Shown: positions 45,870 through 55,185, numbered from the stretch's first letter. The stretch is DNA of 64,000 nucleotides from Halomonas sp. (GCF_007692655.1 NZ_REBQ01000103.1:1-64000), one strand, 5' to 3'. Notes: generated by a model from the sequence alone, not told the origin. Numbers and translations are program-made.

Positions 45870-46549
45870 TGAACCTTCATCAAGTGAAACCGACGCAGCG
45901 CTACTTAATTATTAACCCCAATACCAATGACGCCGTCACCCATAGCATTCGCGAGCTTGTACTCAGCATCACCCCCCCCGGAGTGATAACGGAGGTTACC
46001 AGCCCTGCTCTCGGCCCCTACGCCATTGAAACCAAACAGGACAAAGTCGCCGCAACCCAGCACGTGTTAGCACTCATTGAACAACGCCAAAAGGAGGGAT
46101 TTGCAGGCTATATCATGGCCTGCTTTGACGATATCGCCATTGCAGAAGCACGCACACTCACCCAAGCACCCGTGATCAGCTTAGCAGAAGCGGGCATACG
46201 CTATGCGGCGGCGAGTGGCGGTCTCTTTACGGTGGTCACTACTTTTGTTGAAGCGGTACCCACCATTGAAGCGCTTAGCGTCACTTATGGGGTCAGCAAG
46301 CGCTGTAGAGTCGATGCCACCGGCATTGGGGTTGCAGATACCGCCGCCCAAACTGAGCTTGCTGAACTCCGGCTGCATGAAGCCATCCAAGCCGCCATCC
46401 AATTAAAGTCCACTGCCATCGTATTAGGCTCAGGGGCCTTTGCAGGGCGTGCCCAATCGCTTAGCCAGCGTTACAGGATCGATATAACCGATGGTTTCGC
46501 TGAAGCTCTGGATTTCGTCATCCAACAGACCCAGGCTGCTACCCATTAG
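45869..46549 (+). CDS. Asp/Glu/hydantoin racemase superfamily protein with one catalytic Cys replaced
   Basis: A 226-residue homologue of hydantoin/aspartate racemases (LIINPNTNDAVTHSI, GPYAIETKQDKVAA). The first catalytic Cys is kept in MACFDDIAI. The second, normally in a V-L-G-C-A-G context, is Ser here (IVLGSGAFAGRA, codon TCA). A two-Cys racemisation is thus unlikely; decarboxylation, isomerisation or a different proton donor are options. The start overlaps the TRAP permease stop (TAATG), tying its substrate to that transporter. Confidence 0.85.
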   Translation: MNLHQVKPTQRYLIINPNTNDAVTHSIRELVLSITPPGVITEVTSPALGPYAIETKQDKVAATQHVLALIEQRQKEGFAGYIMACFDDIAIAEARTLTQAPVISLAEAGIRYAAASGGLFTVVTTFVEAVPTIEALSVTYGVSKRCRVDATGIGVADTAAQTELAELRLHEAIQAAIQLKSTAIVLGSGAFAGRAQSLSQRYRIDITDGFAEALDFVIQQTQAATH

Positions 46550-47313
46550 TCAGCATTGCCCGCCACCCGTGCGGGCATCCCCAACCGCCCTATCCCGGGC
46601 AGTTTCAACGCGGGACGCATCACGTCGATCCCAATGCTAAAGCCGAGCAAGTTAAGCTCAATGCCCTCTTCTTTTGCCAGCATGAGACCCAACACACCGC
46701 CAAGAGAGAGCTGGTAACCCGTACCGCTGGGCGTAGGCGCAAATACACCCTCAAATAGAAAGTCTTTACCGACCGCAGTGGCAGGCAGAGCCACATCAAA
46801 GCCTTCAACTTCACGGGCAATCCAGGCAATAAAGGTATTGCTGTTTGGCCCTGGCCATACCCGATAACGCTCAGCGCTGGGGTAGCGCTCGGTGGCGGCG
46901 ATAATCTCAGGTATAAGCGCCGCGGCGGCATCACCGCGATAATCCGCCAGCAGCATTGGGGCATTACCAAACCAGGCACGGTCGGGCGTATCAATGACGT
47001 TGACGACCGTAGGTCGACGCCAACTCATCACTTGAAGAATACGGTAATCAGGCTCCCCTTCTGGCTTAAACGCAATCCAGGGATGCACGCCAAAGGCCCC
47101 TCGCCAGTTATAAGCATTGGCAGCATATACCTGTACCACCGCCTCATCCGAGCTCTCGGGCAAAGGCGCTAAGCCAGCAGATGAACGATCCAGGTTCGAC
47201 CAGGGAACATTGGTGGTAATCGTCCCACTCGCCAGCATCCAGACGGGGCCCGCCAATAACAGCATCAAGACCGCTATCACGACGAGCACACCGCGTAATA
47301 AGTACCTTACCAT
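46546..47313 (-). CDS. DUF3750 family protein
   Basis: A 255-residue protein with an N-terminal signal anchor (VLVVIAVLMLLLAGPVWML) and a periplasmic domain. VVQVYAANAYNWRGAFGVHPWIAFKPEGE and RVWPGPNSNTFIAWI fit DUF3750 as I know it; the Asn/Ser near TFIAWI may be part of a papain-like site (speculative). Function is unknown. It overlaps the end of the racemase-like gene by four bases in the opposite direction. Confidence 0.75.
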   Translation of the reverse strand: MVRYLLRGVLVVIAVLMLLLAGPVWMLASGTITTNVPWSNLDRSSAGLAPLPESSDEAVVQVYAANAYNWRGAFGVHPWIAFKPEGEPDYRILQVMSWRRPTVVNVIDTPDRAWFGNAPMLLADYRGDAAAALIPEIIAATERYPSAERYRVWPGPNSNTFIAWIAREVEGFDVALPATAVGKDFLFEGVFAPTPSGTGYQLSLGGVLGLMLAKEEGIELNLLGFSIGIDVMRPALKLPGIGRLGMPARVAGNAD

Positions 47314-47505
47314 TCATCTTTCCCAAAAAATGACGACGATATTACGTCATTGTCGCATCCCCCGCTGACTTTCCCACCGCCAGGGTTCAACGGCACAGCA
47401 AATGCTAGAAAGCACTAAAGACAACCAGGAAGAGAATGAAGGGGCCAAACTCTATAAAAAATAGCAGGTAGCAAGGCACTCAGGCGACTGCCCTAGGAGC
47501 AGGCA

Positions 47506-48639
47506 TTAGGAGCAAGCGTTTAAAAACCCTTCGCTGGACATGCCGTGGTAGGCAGCAGCACGCTGGGTGTATCGCAGCTTATCTGCGTCAAAACACTGTC
47601 CCAAAATGCCACCTCTTACCGCACCAGGACGATGGTCAAAATAGGCCTCTTCCAGCGCGCTATCGAGGGGTTGGCTATCGGGAGTGGCAATCCACGCTCT
47701 AAGTAAATGACGTTGACGACCAGGTTCATCAACGTCAATAAACTCGCGCCGGGAGTGAAGCACAGTGTGATTATTCAGTATTTGCAAGTCACCGGGCTCC
47801 AGCGTCATTTCATAGGTGAACGCTGTGTTGGCAGCAAGGGCGTCAAGCTCGTCCATGGCTCGCTGTTGCAGGTCGCTGGGCGCCGTCGCACCCTCATGCC
47901 GATCAGCGTAGCGGATATGGTTGCGCGTGTAGCGACAGCAAAAGTAGCCTTCTGATTGAGAGAAAATGGGCGCCGAATAGAACGGGGTCTGATGATCGGC
48001 ATGCTCATCCTGACGAGAGTAATCCACTGGGCTGAACAGTGCGTCGACCATGGCTGGATCGCGCTTTGCCAGCTCGTCGCGCAGCGCCACAGAACTGGTG
48101 ACTAAACTTTCACCCCCCTGCTTGGCGGCGTTAATACACAGCAGGGCCACTAAATCGGCAAAATCAGTGTGATAGTCCAGCTTGGCGTTGGTATTGTAGC
48201 CTCGCCCACTTTGGGCACGGTAATTTCCACCTGCATTCCGCACGCTTTTCAGCAACCCGCTATCTTTCCCCTGAGGTCGCATAACACCTAGATGATTACA
48301 GAAGCCCCAATAAAGGGCTTCGATCTGCTCTACGCTCAAGCCCTCAATCGGGAAATTTTTGAGCAAAATAAAGCCTGTTCCGTTAGCAACTTCCCAGCGC
48401 ACGTCGGCTATCAGTGATTCCACCCCCTGAAACGGAAAATCCTCTCCCGTACTCGCCAGGAGCGATACTCCCGAGCGCTCATACTTTGCCAAACCTTCCA
48501 GCAGCCCTTCTTTCTCGCCATTGGTAAGCGGGCGACGCCACTGGCCAGAAGCGGCAATATCTGATGAGCGCCAGCCTGCCGCACCTTCACTCAAGCCATT
48601 AATTTTATTATTAAAAAAATTTTCCATGGTCATTGTCAT
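47506..48639 (-). CDS. TauD/TfdA family Fe(II)/2-oxoglutarate dioxygenase
   Basis: A 377-residue oxygenase. The iron site is His and Asp in DYHTDFADLVALL, the distal His in NNHTVLHSRREF, and 2-oxoglutarate is held by Arg in RQRHLLRAWI. Such enzymes hydroxylate and cleave sulfonates, phenoxy acids, betaines or amino acids; the substrate here is not clear. Three in-frame ATGs (48639, 48633, 48627) compete; 48633 sits best behind AAAAAGG. Upstream lies a predicted GntR-type double box, linking it to the neighbouring catabolic genes. Confidence 0.88.
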   Translation of the reverse strand: MTMTMENFFNNKINGLSEGAAGWRSSDIAASGQWRRPLTNGEKEGLLEGLAKYERSGVSLLASTGEDFPFQGVESLIADVRWEVANGTGFILLKNFPIEGLSVEQIEALYWGFCNHLGVMRPQGKDSGLLKSVRNAGGNYRAQSGRGYNTNAKLDYHTDFADLVALLCINAAKQGGESLVTSSVALRDELAKRDPAMVDALFSPVDYSRQDEHADHQTPFYSAPIFSQSEGYFCCRYTRNHIRYADRHEGATAPSDLQQRAMDELDALAANTAFTYEMTLEPGDLQILNNHTVLHSRREFIDVDEPGRQRHLLRAWIATPDSQPLDSALEEAYFDHRPGAVRGGILGQCFDADKLRYTQRAAAYHGMSSEGFLNACS

Positions 48640-48716
48640 ACCTTTTTTGTGTTTGTTACATGTGTTTTAAGCCTCGAAAAAGTCAGCTGACCCAAACAAA
48701 ATAAGGATTGACCATT

Positions 48717-48742
48717 GGATACATTTTGTCAAAAACGAATCC
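48717..48742. promoter_or_regulatory. Predicted GntR double operator near the TauD-like gene
   Basis: GGATAC (48717-48722) and GAATCC (48737-48742) are variants of GTATAC with centres 20 bases apart, the same spacing as the pairs at 48906 and 58671. This is the weakest of the three pairs. Confidence 0.45.
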
Positions 48743-48905
48743 AACTGGTTAAATCGCAATAGTTACCGTGCTAAAAAAATATTCGGAAAAATAATAGAAA
48801 ATCAAACTTATCAATATCTTAAATAGATAATTTATTTTAAAAAAAGATACGATAATTTATAAAAATAGCCGGATAACACCGTAAGCTTGAAAAATTCTCA
48901 GGATT

Positions 48906-48931
48906 GTATACATTTAATCTAGCGCGTATAC
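48906..48931. promoter_or_regulatory. Predicted GntR double operator of the hydratase-lyase operon
   Basis: GTATAC occurs at 48906-48911 and 48926-48931, centres 20 bases apart. A -10-like TTTAAT (48913-48918) lies between and TTGAAA (48887-48892) upstream, so bound repressor would cover the promoter. Confidence 0.65.
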
Positions 48932-49113
48932 ATAAGTCGATGAGCACCAATGCGATAAGGCACCCATGGCTGGATCGCCTTCAAACATCGGGCCTTGATG
49001 CGATAACCCAGCACGCCTTCATCACCCATGTTATTCGCCCGACCAAAGGCCATCATCGTCACAACAACAAGTCACACAACAAGCACAACACCGCTGACTA
49101 AGAGGAGATCCTA

Positions 49114-50493
49114 ATGGCAAAGACCATGTTTGAAAAAATATGGGAAGCCCACGTCGTTGAGGAGAGGCCGGATGGCACAGCCTTGCTATACGTGGACCGG
49201 CACTTGGTTCACGATGCCACCGCCCAAGCCTTTGACCTCCTGAATGAGGAAGGCCACTCCGTACGACGGCCAGACCTTACATTCGGCATGGCTGACCACT
49301 ATGTGCCTACCCACCAAGACCCCGATAGGCAGGGCCATCATGACGCCATGGTGTCGGCACTCGAAACAAACACCCAGCGGCATGGCATTACCTCCTTTGG
49401 TATGCGCCATGCGTACCAAGGTATCGTGCATGTTGCGGGGCCAGAACTGGGGTTAACCCAACCAGGAATGCTGCTGGTATGCGGTGACAGCCACACTTCC
49501 ACCCACGGTGCACTTGGCACACTTGCCTTTGGGATTGGTGCATCTGAAGTCACCCACACCTTAGCAACCCAGTGCCTGTGGCAAAAAAAGCCTCGCACGA
49601 TGCGCGTTACCCTGAAGGGCACCCTCCCTGCACACATCACTGCTAAAGATTTAATTTTGACCATCATTGGCAAGATTGGCGCCAACGGCGGCACCGGTCA
49701 TGTCATCGAATATAGCGGCACCGCCATCCAGGCACTCTCCATGGAATCGCGACTCACCTTGTGCAACATGTCAATCGAGGCCGGGGCTCGCGCAGGAATG
49801 GTGGCTCCTGACATTACTACCTTTAACTATCTTCGCGATAAACCATACGCCCCTCAGGGCGAGCAGTATGATCAAGCCGTCGCGTACTGGGAAACGCTTC
49901 CCAGCGATCCCAATGCAACATTCGATAAAGAAGTAGAGATAAATGCGGGCGACATCGCCCCTACCGTCACCTGGGGAACCTCCCCCGAAACGGCCCTCCC
50001 CATCCATGCCGCTACTCCTAACCCTGCAGCCATGGCCACAGAGCAGCGTTCGGCAATTGAGGCCATGCTCGGCTACATGGCGCTCTCTCCCGAGCAGCCG
50101 CTTCAAGGACTCGCCATTGATCGGGTATTCATTGGCTCTTGCACCAACAGTCGTATCGAGGACCTTCGTGCAGCTGCCGCCATTGCTAAAAAAGGCAAGG
50201 CCCGTATACCTGCGGTGGTCGTTCCCGGCTCCTGGCAGGTCCGAACTCAGGCTGAAAAGGAAGGATTAGACCGCGTATTCATAGCGGCGGGGTTTGAATG
50301 GCGGGAGCCTGGATGCTCGATGTGCGTCGCCATGAATGGTGACCACATTCCTCCCCACGAGCGCTGTGCCTCTACCTCTAATCGCAACTTTGCTGGCCGC
50401 CAAGGCCGGGATAGTCGCACCCACTTGATGAGCCCAGCGATGGCCGCCGCCGCCGCCATTCACGGCTGCATCACCGACGTTCGCAATTTATAG
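49114..50493 (+). CDS. LeuC-like aconitase-family hydratase, large subunit
   Basis: A 459-residue aconitase-family large subunit. Its [4Fe-4S] cysteines are in FIGSCTNSRIEDLRAA and EPGCSMCVAMN; CGDSHTSTHGALGTLAFGIGASEV is the aconitase signature. It resembles isopropylmalate isomerase LeuC, but no leuA or leuB is nearby; instead a small subunit and an isocitrate-lyase-family lyase follow. That trio resembles dimethylmaleate hydratase (DmdAB) plus 2,3-dimethylmalate lyase of nicotinate fermenters. Maleate or citraconate hydratase are alternatives. AGAGGAG precedes the ATG. Confidence 0.9.
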   Translation: MAKTMFEKIWEAHVVEERPDGTALLYVDRHLVHDATAQAFDLLNEEGHSVRRPDLTFGMADHYVPTHQDPDRQGHHDAMVSALETNTQRHGITSFGMRHAYQGIVHVAGPELGLTQPGMLLVCGDSHTSTHGALGTLAFGIGASEVTHTLATQCLWQKKPRTMRVTLKGTLPAHITAKDLILTIIGKIGANGGTGHVIEYSGTAIQALSMESRLTLCNMSIEAGARAGMVAPDITTFNYLRDKPYAPQGEQYDQAVAYWETLPSDPNATFDKEVEINAGDIAPTVTWGTSPETALPIHAATPNPAAMATEQRSAIEAMLGYMALSPEQPLQGLAIDRVFIGSCTNSRIEDLRAAAAIAKKGKARIPAVVVPGSWQVRTQAEKEGLDRVFIAAGFEWREPGCSMCVAMNGDHIPPHERCASTSNRNFAGRQGRDSRTHLMSPAMAAAAAIHGCITDVRNL

Positions 50494-50504
50494 GGGGGCC
50501 TCGC

Positions 50505-51143
50505 ATGCAAGCATTTACTACTCATCAAGGCATTGCCGTGCCATTGCTGGATAACAATATCGATACCGATCAAATCATTCCTGCACGCTTTTTACATCGA
50601 CCACGAAACGCTGGCTACGCCGATCAGCTATTTTGCGACCTGCGCTTCCATGTCGATGGCTCTGCCGATGCTCACTTCATCCTTAATCAGCCAGACTACG
50701 CTGCGGGTAGTATTTTATTGGCTGGGGAAAACTTCGGCTGCGGCTCCTCGCGTGAACACGCGGTATGGGCATTAATGGATTACGGCTTTAGGGCCGTTAT
50801 CGCACCGAGCTTTGGAGATATTTTTTTCAATAATAGCCTTAAAAATGGCCTATTGGTCATCACCCTTCACCACCAGACGGTGCAAGCCCTGGCCCAGGAA
50901 GCCCGTCAACCCGAGAGCCGCCATCTCAGTATCGATTTAGAGCAACAGTGCATCTCTTCAACGGAGCAAGGTGATCTCGCCTTTGAGATTGACGCCTACC
51001 GCAAAGAAGCACTGCTCAAAGGCGCGTCAGAAATCGACATGACGCTCGCCAAAGAAGGCGCTATCACCGCTTTTGAAGAGGCCTATTTAAAGCGACACCC
51101 TTGGCTGATTCCCAGCCCACCAACAACCATCACTACTCAATAA
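50505..51143 (+). CDS. LeuD-like aconitase-family hydratase, small subunit
   Basis: A 212-residue swivelling-domain subunit starting 11 bases after the large subunit. DNNIDTDQIIPARFL and GENFGCGSSREHAVWALMDYGFRAVIAPSF are typical of LeuD. The substrate-specificity loop reads LHRPRNAGYADQLF, unlike the VTRTGFG loop of E. coli LeuD, so a substrate other than isopropylmalate is likely. The gene end is repeated in the following intergenic space. Confidence 0.9.
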   Translation: MQAFTTHQGIAVPLLDNNIDTDQIIPARFLHRPRNAGYADQLFCDLRFHVDGSADAHFILNQPDYAAGSILLAGENFGCGSSREHAVWALMDYGFRAVIAPSFGDIFFNNSLKNGLLVITLHHQTVQALAQEARQPESRHLSIDLEQQCISSTEQGDLAFEIDAYRKEALLKGASEIDMTLAKEGAITAFEEAYLKRHPWLIPSPPTTITTQ

Positions 51144-51186
51144 TAGATCACTACTCAACAATAACGATCACCACTGAACAACAACG
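51129..51186 (+). repeat. Three imperfect tandem repeats across the small-subunit stop
   Basis: ATCACTACTCAATAATAG (51129-51146), ATCACTACTCAACAATAACG (51147-51166) and ATCACCACTGAACAACAACG (51167-51186). The first contains the stop codon TAA (51141-51143). Confidence 0.8.
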
Positions 51187-51209
51187 CAGCCAATATAACG
51201 GAGAGAGCT

Positions 51210-52067
51210 ATGACGCAAGCGACGCTTAAACAACAACTCGAAAGCGGTGAGATCATTGTCGCGCCTGGGATCTACGACATGATTTCAGCCCTGATGGCTG
51301 ACCGGATGGGCTTTAAAGCGCTATACATGACAGGCTATGGCACGGTTGCTTCACACCTGGGACTACCGGATGCCGGCTTGGCCACTTACACCGATATGGT
51401 CGGCCGGGTTGCCACCATGGCCAAGCTGACCAAAACACCGATCATTGCCGACGGCGATACCGGCTATGGCGGGCTCCTCAATGTTCATCACACCGTGCGT
51501 GGCTATGAAGAAGCAGGCGCCGCAGCGATTCAGCTCGAAGACCAGGAGTTCCCCAAAAAATGTGGTCACACACCTGGGCGTCGGGTGATCCCGAAGGCGG
51601 ATATGGTCAAAAAAATTCAGGTTGCCTGCGAGGCTCGCCAGAGTGAAGACTTTCTGATTATTGCCCGTACTGACGCGCGCACCGCACTGGGCCTTGAAGA
51701 GGCACTGACTCGCGCCGAGGCTTACGCCGATGCAGGCGCCGATGTCATATTCGTCGAGTCCCCAGAAAACGAAGATGAAATGGCCGAAATCGGTAAACGT
51801 TTGAACAAACCACTGGTGGCCAATATGGTTCCCGGTGGTCGCACACCAATTTTAGCTGCCGATAAGCTTCAAGCGCTCGGTTTTTCACTAGCCATCCACC
51901 CCGCGGCTGGCTTTCTAGCAACCGCCCAGGCGCTGGACAAGAGCTATCGTGACATCCTGGAAAATGGTGACGTTACCGACTGGTCGCTGCTGTACAACTT
52001 CAGTGACTTCAATAGCATTATCGGCTTTGAAGATATTTGGGAGTTCGATAAGCGACATGCCGACTAA
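51210..52067 (+). CDS. Isocitrate lyase/PEP mutase family lyase (2,3-dimethylmalate lyase-like)
   Basis: A 285-residue (beta/alpha)8 enzyme. ADGDTGYGGLLNVHHTVRGYEEAGAAAIQLEDQ carries the Mg-binding Asp/Glu, and FPKKCGHTPGRRVIP has the K-K-C-G-H lyase loop with catalytic Cys; IIARTDAR follows. Family members cleave isocitrate, methylisocitrate or dimethylmalate, or decarboxylate oxaloacetate. Directly after an aconitase-family hydratase, cleavage of a 2-hydroxy diacid into pyruvate (or glyoxylate) and a short acid is the best inference. GGAGAG precedes the ATG. Confidence 0.88.
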   Translation: MTQATLKQQLESGEIIVAPGIYDMISALMADRMGFKALYMTGYGTVASHLGLPDAGLATYTDMVGRVATMAKLTKTPIIADGDTGYGGLLNVHHTVRGYEEAGAAAIQLEDQEFPKKCGHTPGRRVIPKADMVKKIQVACEARQSEDFLIIARTDARTALGLEEALTRAEAYADAGADVIFVESPENEDEMAEIGKRLNKPLVANMVPGGRTPILAADKLQALGFSLAIHPAAGFLATAQALDKSYRDILENGDVTDWSLLYNFSDFNSIIGFEDIWEFDKRHAD

Positions 52068-52143
52068 CACGGTTTAATTCACCAGATTAGGCGGTAGCTC
52101 TTCCACGCTGCCGCCTTTCTGTTTCAGGACACAACAACGTCTC

Positions 52144-53172
52144 ATGCCTCGACTGATCCTAAATCGCGCGACCACTGGCACGCTCCTAACGCTGGTTATC
52201 GCTATAACAGGCGGCTGGCTTGGACATTGGCTTGCAGGGGATGCGGGCTGGCTGCTCGGCGCATTAATAGCCACGTTAGCCGGTGCTTTGAAAGGTTTCC
52301 CTCTGCGCTATGCAAGTATGCTTCAGTCGATGGTGATTGTACTGGTCGGCATTAGCATCGGCAGCATGCTCCAACCCGGCATGCTAGTTGGCATGGCAAA
52401 CTGGCTACCTACACTCGCGGGGCTCTTCATTTCAGTCTTGCTGACGCTGGCAGGCGTTGCCTTCTTTCTCAACCGTTATGGGAATTGCGAACACAACACT
52501 AGCGTCCTGGCCGCCTACCCCGGCCACCTGGTAGTGATTTTACAATTAGCCACCCAGCATCCCTGCGATGCTCATAAAGTGGCCACCATCCAAAGCCTGC
52601 GAATGCTATTTTTAGTGCTATTCCTACCTGCGCTGGCCTATATCTGGATGCCTGAGCAAGCCTCTGCGCACGAAAGCACGGACTATGTAGCCTTTGGCTG
52701 GTTAAGCGTGGCGGGTATCGCCGGTGTTGTAGTCGCATGGCTGCTAAAAATGCCCGCATCCCTTCTAGTCGGGGCAATGACCGGCAGTGGTCTCGCAGCA
52801 CTTAGCGGCACCTCTATCGGCACGCTCCCCGAGGGGTTGAAAGTGGCCATTTTCGTTTTAACCGGCGCCATGATCGGAACGCGCTTTGTTAACACCCATT
52901 GGAGCGCGATTGCTAACATCCTACCGGTAGCCATCAGCGCCATGAGCATTACCATGTTAATCAGTGCCGCCATTGCATTGCCGGTCGCCTGGGTAACAGA
53001 TGTTGCCGCCATGCAGCTTTTACTGGCCTACGCACCGGGCGGTGCGGAGGTAATGTCGTTAATTGCCTTAGCTACCGGCCATGATCCCGCTTTTGTGGGC
53101 TTGCATCATATTGTCCGCTTACTAGCGATGGCAGCACTCTTCCCACTGCTGGTTAAGCTTGCCATTCGTTGA
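52144..53172 (+). CDS. AbrB-family (PF05145) inner-membrane protein
   Basis: A 342-residue protein with about ten helices in two repeated halves; GGWLGHWLAGDAGWLLGALIAT and LLKMPASLLVGAMTGSGL are the paired motifs of PF05145. Databases often call it AbrB family transcriptional regulator, but its all-membrane structure argues for transport. AYAPGGAEVMSLIALATGHDPAFVGLHHIVR is highly typical. It follows the lyase by 76 bases and may export or import a pathway compound. It converges with the alcohol dehydrogenase gene. Confidence 0.85.
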   Translation: MPRLILNRATTGTLLTLVIAITGGWLGHWLAGDAGWLLGALIATLAGALKGFPLRYASMLQSMVIVLVGISIGSMLQPGMLVGMANWLPTLAGLFISVLLTLAGVAFFLNRYGNCEHNTSVLAAYPGHLVVILQLATQHPCDAHKVATIQSLRMLFLVLFLPALAYIWMPEQASAHESTDYVAFGWLSVAGIAGVVVAWLLKMPASLLVGAMTGSGLAALSGTSIGTLPEGLKVAIFVLTGAMIGTRFVNTHWSAIANILPVAISAMSITMLISAAIALPVAWVTDVAAMQLLLAYAPGGAEVMSLIALATGHDPAFVGLHHIVRLLAMAALFPLLVKLAIR

Positions 53173-53217
53173 GAACGGCGCTGCGTCAGTGGGAATACGT
53201 ACTTTCTCTCAGTAACG

Positions 53218-54405
53218 TCAATAACTGGCCTGATAAATTTTCAAGGCGTCATTTAGCGCCACATCGCGAGGATTGTTCACCAATAAGCGGGTTTGCTGCA
53301 TAGCCGCCTTGGCCAGCATAGGCAAATCCTCTTCAGGGATACGCCTATGGTGCTCATGCAAAATGGGTACATCTCTCAGCCGAGCAGGCAGATCACAGAC
53401 GCCAATCAGGCGCTCAAGTGCTTGAATAAAGCGCTCAGCCATCACACCCTCATCGTTCACATGCGCCTGCTGGGGCAGGATGACTCGTGCCAGCTCTGCG
53501 TAGGCCGCCCGAGCATGCGAGACGTTAAAACGCAGTACCTGCGGGAGTACCAAGGCATTCGATAAGCCATGGGGAATATGATAATGACCACCCAGGGGAT
53601 AAGCCAGCGCATGTACCGCCGCCACCGGGGAGTTGGCAAACGCCTGACCCGCCAGCATGGAACCGAGCAACATATTCTGGCGCGCCTCTACATCCTGCCC
53701 ATCCAACATAACCCGCTCTATATTGCCAACCAGTAAGCGCAGCGCCTGGCAGGCATACATATCAGAGACCGGATTTTTCTTATGCTTGCTGGTATAAGCC
53801 TCAATGGCATGCACCATGGCATCAATACCCGTCGCCGCTGTAACGGGTCCGGGCAGCCCAAGGGTCAAGTTAGCATCAAGCAGGGCAATGTCAGGGAGGA
53901 GATGTCGAGACACCACGCCAAGCTTGGTGGTTTCGCCCGTGGTCACAATAGCAATTGGCGTTACCTCCGAACCGGTGCCTGCCGTGGTAGGGATATGAAT
54001 CATTGGCAGCGGCGTTGTGGTTACTTGATCCACTCCATACATATCAGCCAGCGGTTGCGAGCAGTCAGGGTGCGCCAGCAACGCCACCAGCTTGGCCACA
54101 TCCAACGAGCTACCTCCTCCCAAGCCAATGACTACCTCAGCCTGGTTCCGCTTAGCATGCTCAACTGCTTCAAGTACGATTAACTCAGGCGGGTCAGCCA
54201 CAACGTCCGCAAAAACGCTGATCAACAGACCAGCGCTCTCAAGGAGCGACTGTACCGGCGCCAAAAGCCCAGCATTAATAATGCCCTGGTCAGTCACGAT
54301 CAGGACACGCTTTGCCGCATAGCGAGCTAGCAACGATGGTAGACGCTCAATACTACCCGGCGCGCAATGGATATCCGCCACGGTGGTAAACGTAAACGCT
54401 TGCAT
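53218..54405 (-). CDS. Iron-containing alcohol dehydrogenase
   Basis: A 395-residue group III dehydrogenase. NAD binding is GLGGGSSLDVAKLVA; iron ligands are Asp and His in GIDAMVHAIEAYTS and His residues in VHALAYPLGGHYHIPHGLSNA. The family reduces or oxidises alcohols, lactaldehyde, 1,3-propanediol, 4-hydroxybutyrate or maleylacetate; the substrate is not evident. Last gene after tctCBA-gntR on the same strand with a 42-base gap, so it probably belongs to that operon. Confidence 0.9.
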   Translation of the reverse strand: MQAFTFTTVADIHCAPGSIERLPSLLARYAAKRVLIVTDQGIINAGLLAPVQSLLESAGLLISVFADVVADPPELIVLEAVEHAKRNQAEVVIGLGGGSSLDVAKLVALLAHPDCSQPLADMYGVDQVTTTPLPMIHIPTTAGTGSEVTPIAIVTTGETTKLGVVSRHLLPDIALLDANLTLGLPGPVTAATGIDAMVHAIEAYTSKHKKNPVSDMYACQALRLLVGNIERVMLDGQDVEARQNMLLGSMLAGQAFANSPVAAVHALAYPLGGHYHIPHGLSNALVLPQVLRFNVSHARAAYAELARVILPQQAHVNDEGVMAERFIQALERLIGVCDLPARLRDVPILHEHHRRIPEEDLPMLAKAAMQQTRLLVNNPRDVALNDALKIYQASY

Positions 54406-54447
54406 AATGACTCCGCTAGATTGTAGTTGTGGTGTTCCAGTCAGCGC

Positions 54448-55104
54448 CTAGTCGTTATCTCTTACGATGTCACTGGCCGCCAAAATATGAGATTTCATAA
54501 TGGCGGACGCCCACTCCGCATTTTTTGCAGCAAACGCTGACACTAAATCCCGATGATGAAAGAGGCTGCGCTGCTCATCCTTAACCGAGAAGTTCCGGTA
54601 AGAGCGAATCAAAAAACCCACGTCCATGAGCGATAGCGCCGTTTCTTCTAGCTTCCGATTACGTGACATGCGCAGGATTTTCATATGGAACTTGCGGTTT
54701 AGCACCGAGAGCTCCTCTACCGTCTCCTCTGAGAGACGTAGATCTTCCATGCCATCGCAAAGTGCCTCCAGTTCCCGGATATCGCCCGGGGTCGCACTCG
54801 ATACGGCAAGACTAGCCCCCAGGCTTTCAAGACTGGCGCGCACCTGGAAAATTTCAACCGCATCCTGGCGTGACCAACCACGTACGGCGGCCCCTGAATT
54901 AGGATGAAAAACCACAAATCCATCCTGAACCAACCGCTGCAACGCAGAACGAATTGGCGTGCGACTCACGCCCACACGCGTTGCTAATTCATCTTCCCTT
55001 AGGCGGTCGTTGGGCGCGTATTCACCAGCCAAAATGGCTTGGCGAATCATGACATACGCCTTCTCCGGGGCCAGTAACTTGTCGACCTTCTCTTTTTCTA
55101 ACAT
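54448..55104 (-). CDS. GntR family regulator with FCD domain
   Basis: A 218-residue regulator. The N-terminal winged helix (about 15-78) includes DRLREDELATRVGVSRTPIRSALQRLVQDGFV. The C-terminal FCD domain (about 85-210) has the metal-site pattern with Asp/His residues (VLNRKFHMKIL, FHHRDLVSAF, MKSHILAASDIV), expected to bind a carboxylic acid. ATG 55104 has AAGGAAT upstream; the longer frame lacks a site. It sits inside the tct operon. FadR-type members commonly bind TTGTATACAA-like sites, matching the GTATAC boxes around it. Confidence 0.92.
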   Translation of the reverse strand: MLEKEKVDKLLAPEKAYVMIRQAILAGEYAPNDRLREDELATRVGVSRTPIRSALQRLVQDGFVVFHPNSGAAVRGWSRQDAVEIFQVRASLESLGASLAVSSATPGDIRELEALCDGMEDLRLSEETVEELSVLNRKFHMKILRMSRNRKLEETALSLMDVGFLIRSYRNFSVKDEQRSLFHHRDLVSAFAAKNAEWASAIMKSHILAASDIVRDND

Positions 55105-55185
55105 GAACAAATTCCTTGTAGTAACACACCCTAAATCACTCAACACGGGCGAGCTTCCACCCAATTTACGCTCTGTAGAAATGCC

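Larger units (their letters stand above)
48640..49113. other. A/T-rich divergent promoter region (TauD-like and hydratase operons)
   Basis: 474 bases with low GC. It holds the two pairs of GTATAC-type boxes listed separately. The 180 bases before the hydratase gene are rich in C and A. A 65-codon frame (48904-49101) has no ribosome site and a low-complexity His/Asn end, and is not called. Confidence 0.6.

Noticed and set aside
48904-49101. 65-codon frame before the LeuC-like gene
   Set aside because: The start lies within the GTATAC operator, there is no ribosome site, and the end is low-complexity His/Asn/Lys.
52144-53172. Calling the AbrB-family gene a transcription regulator
   Set aside because: The protein consists almost wholly of membrane helices with no DNA-binding domain.
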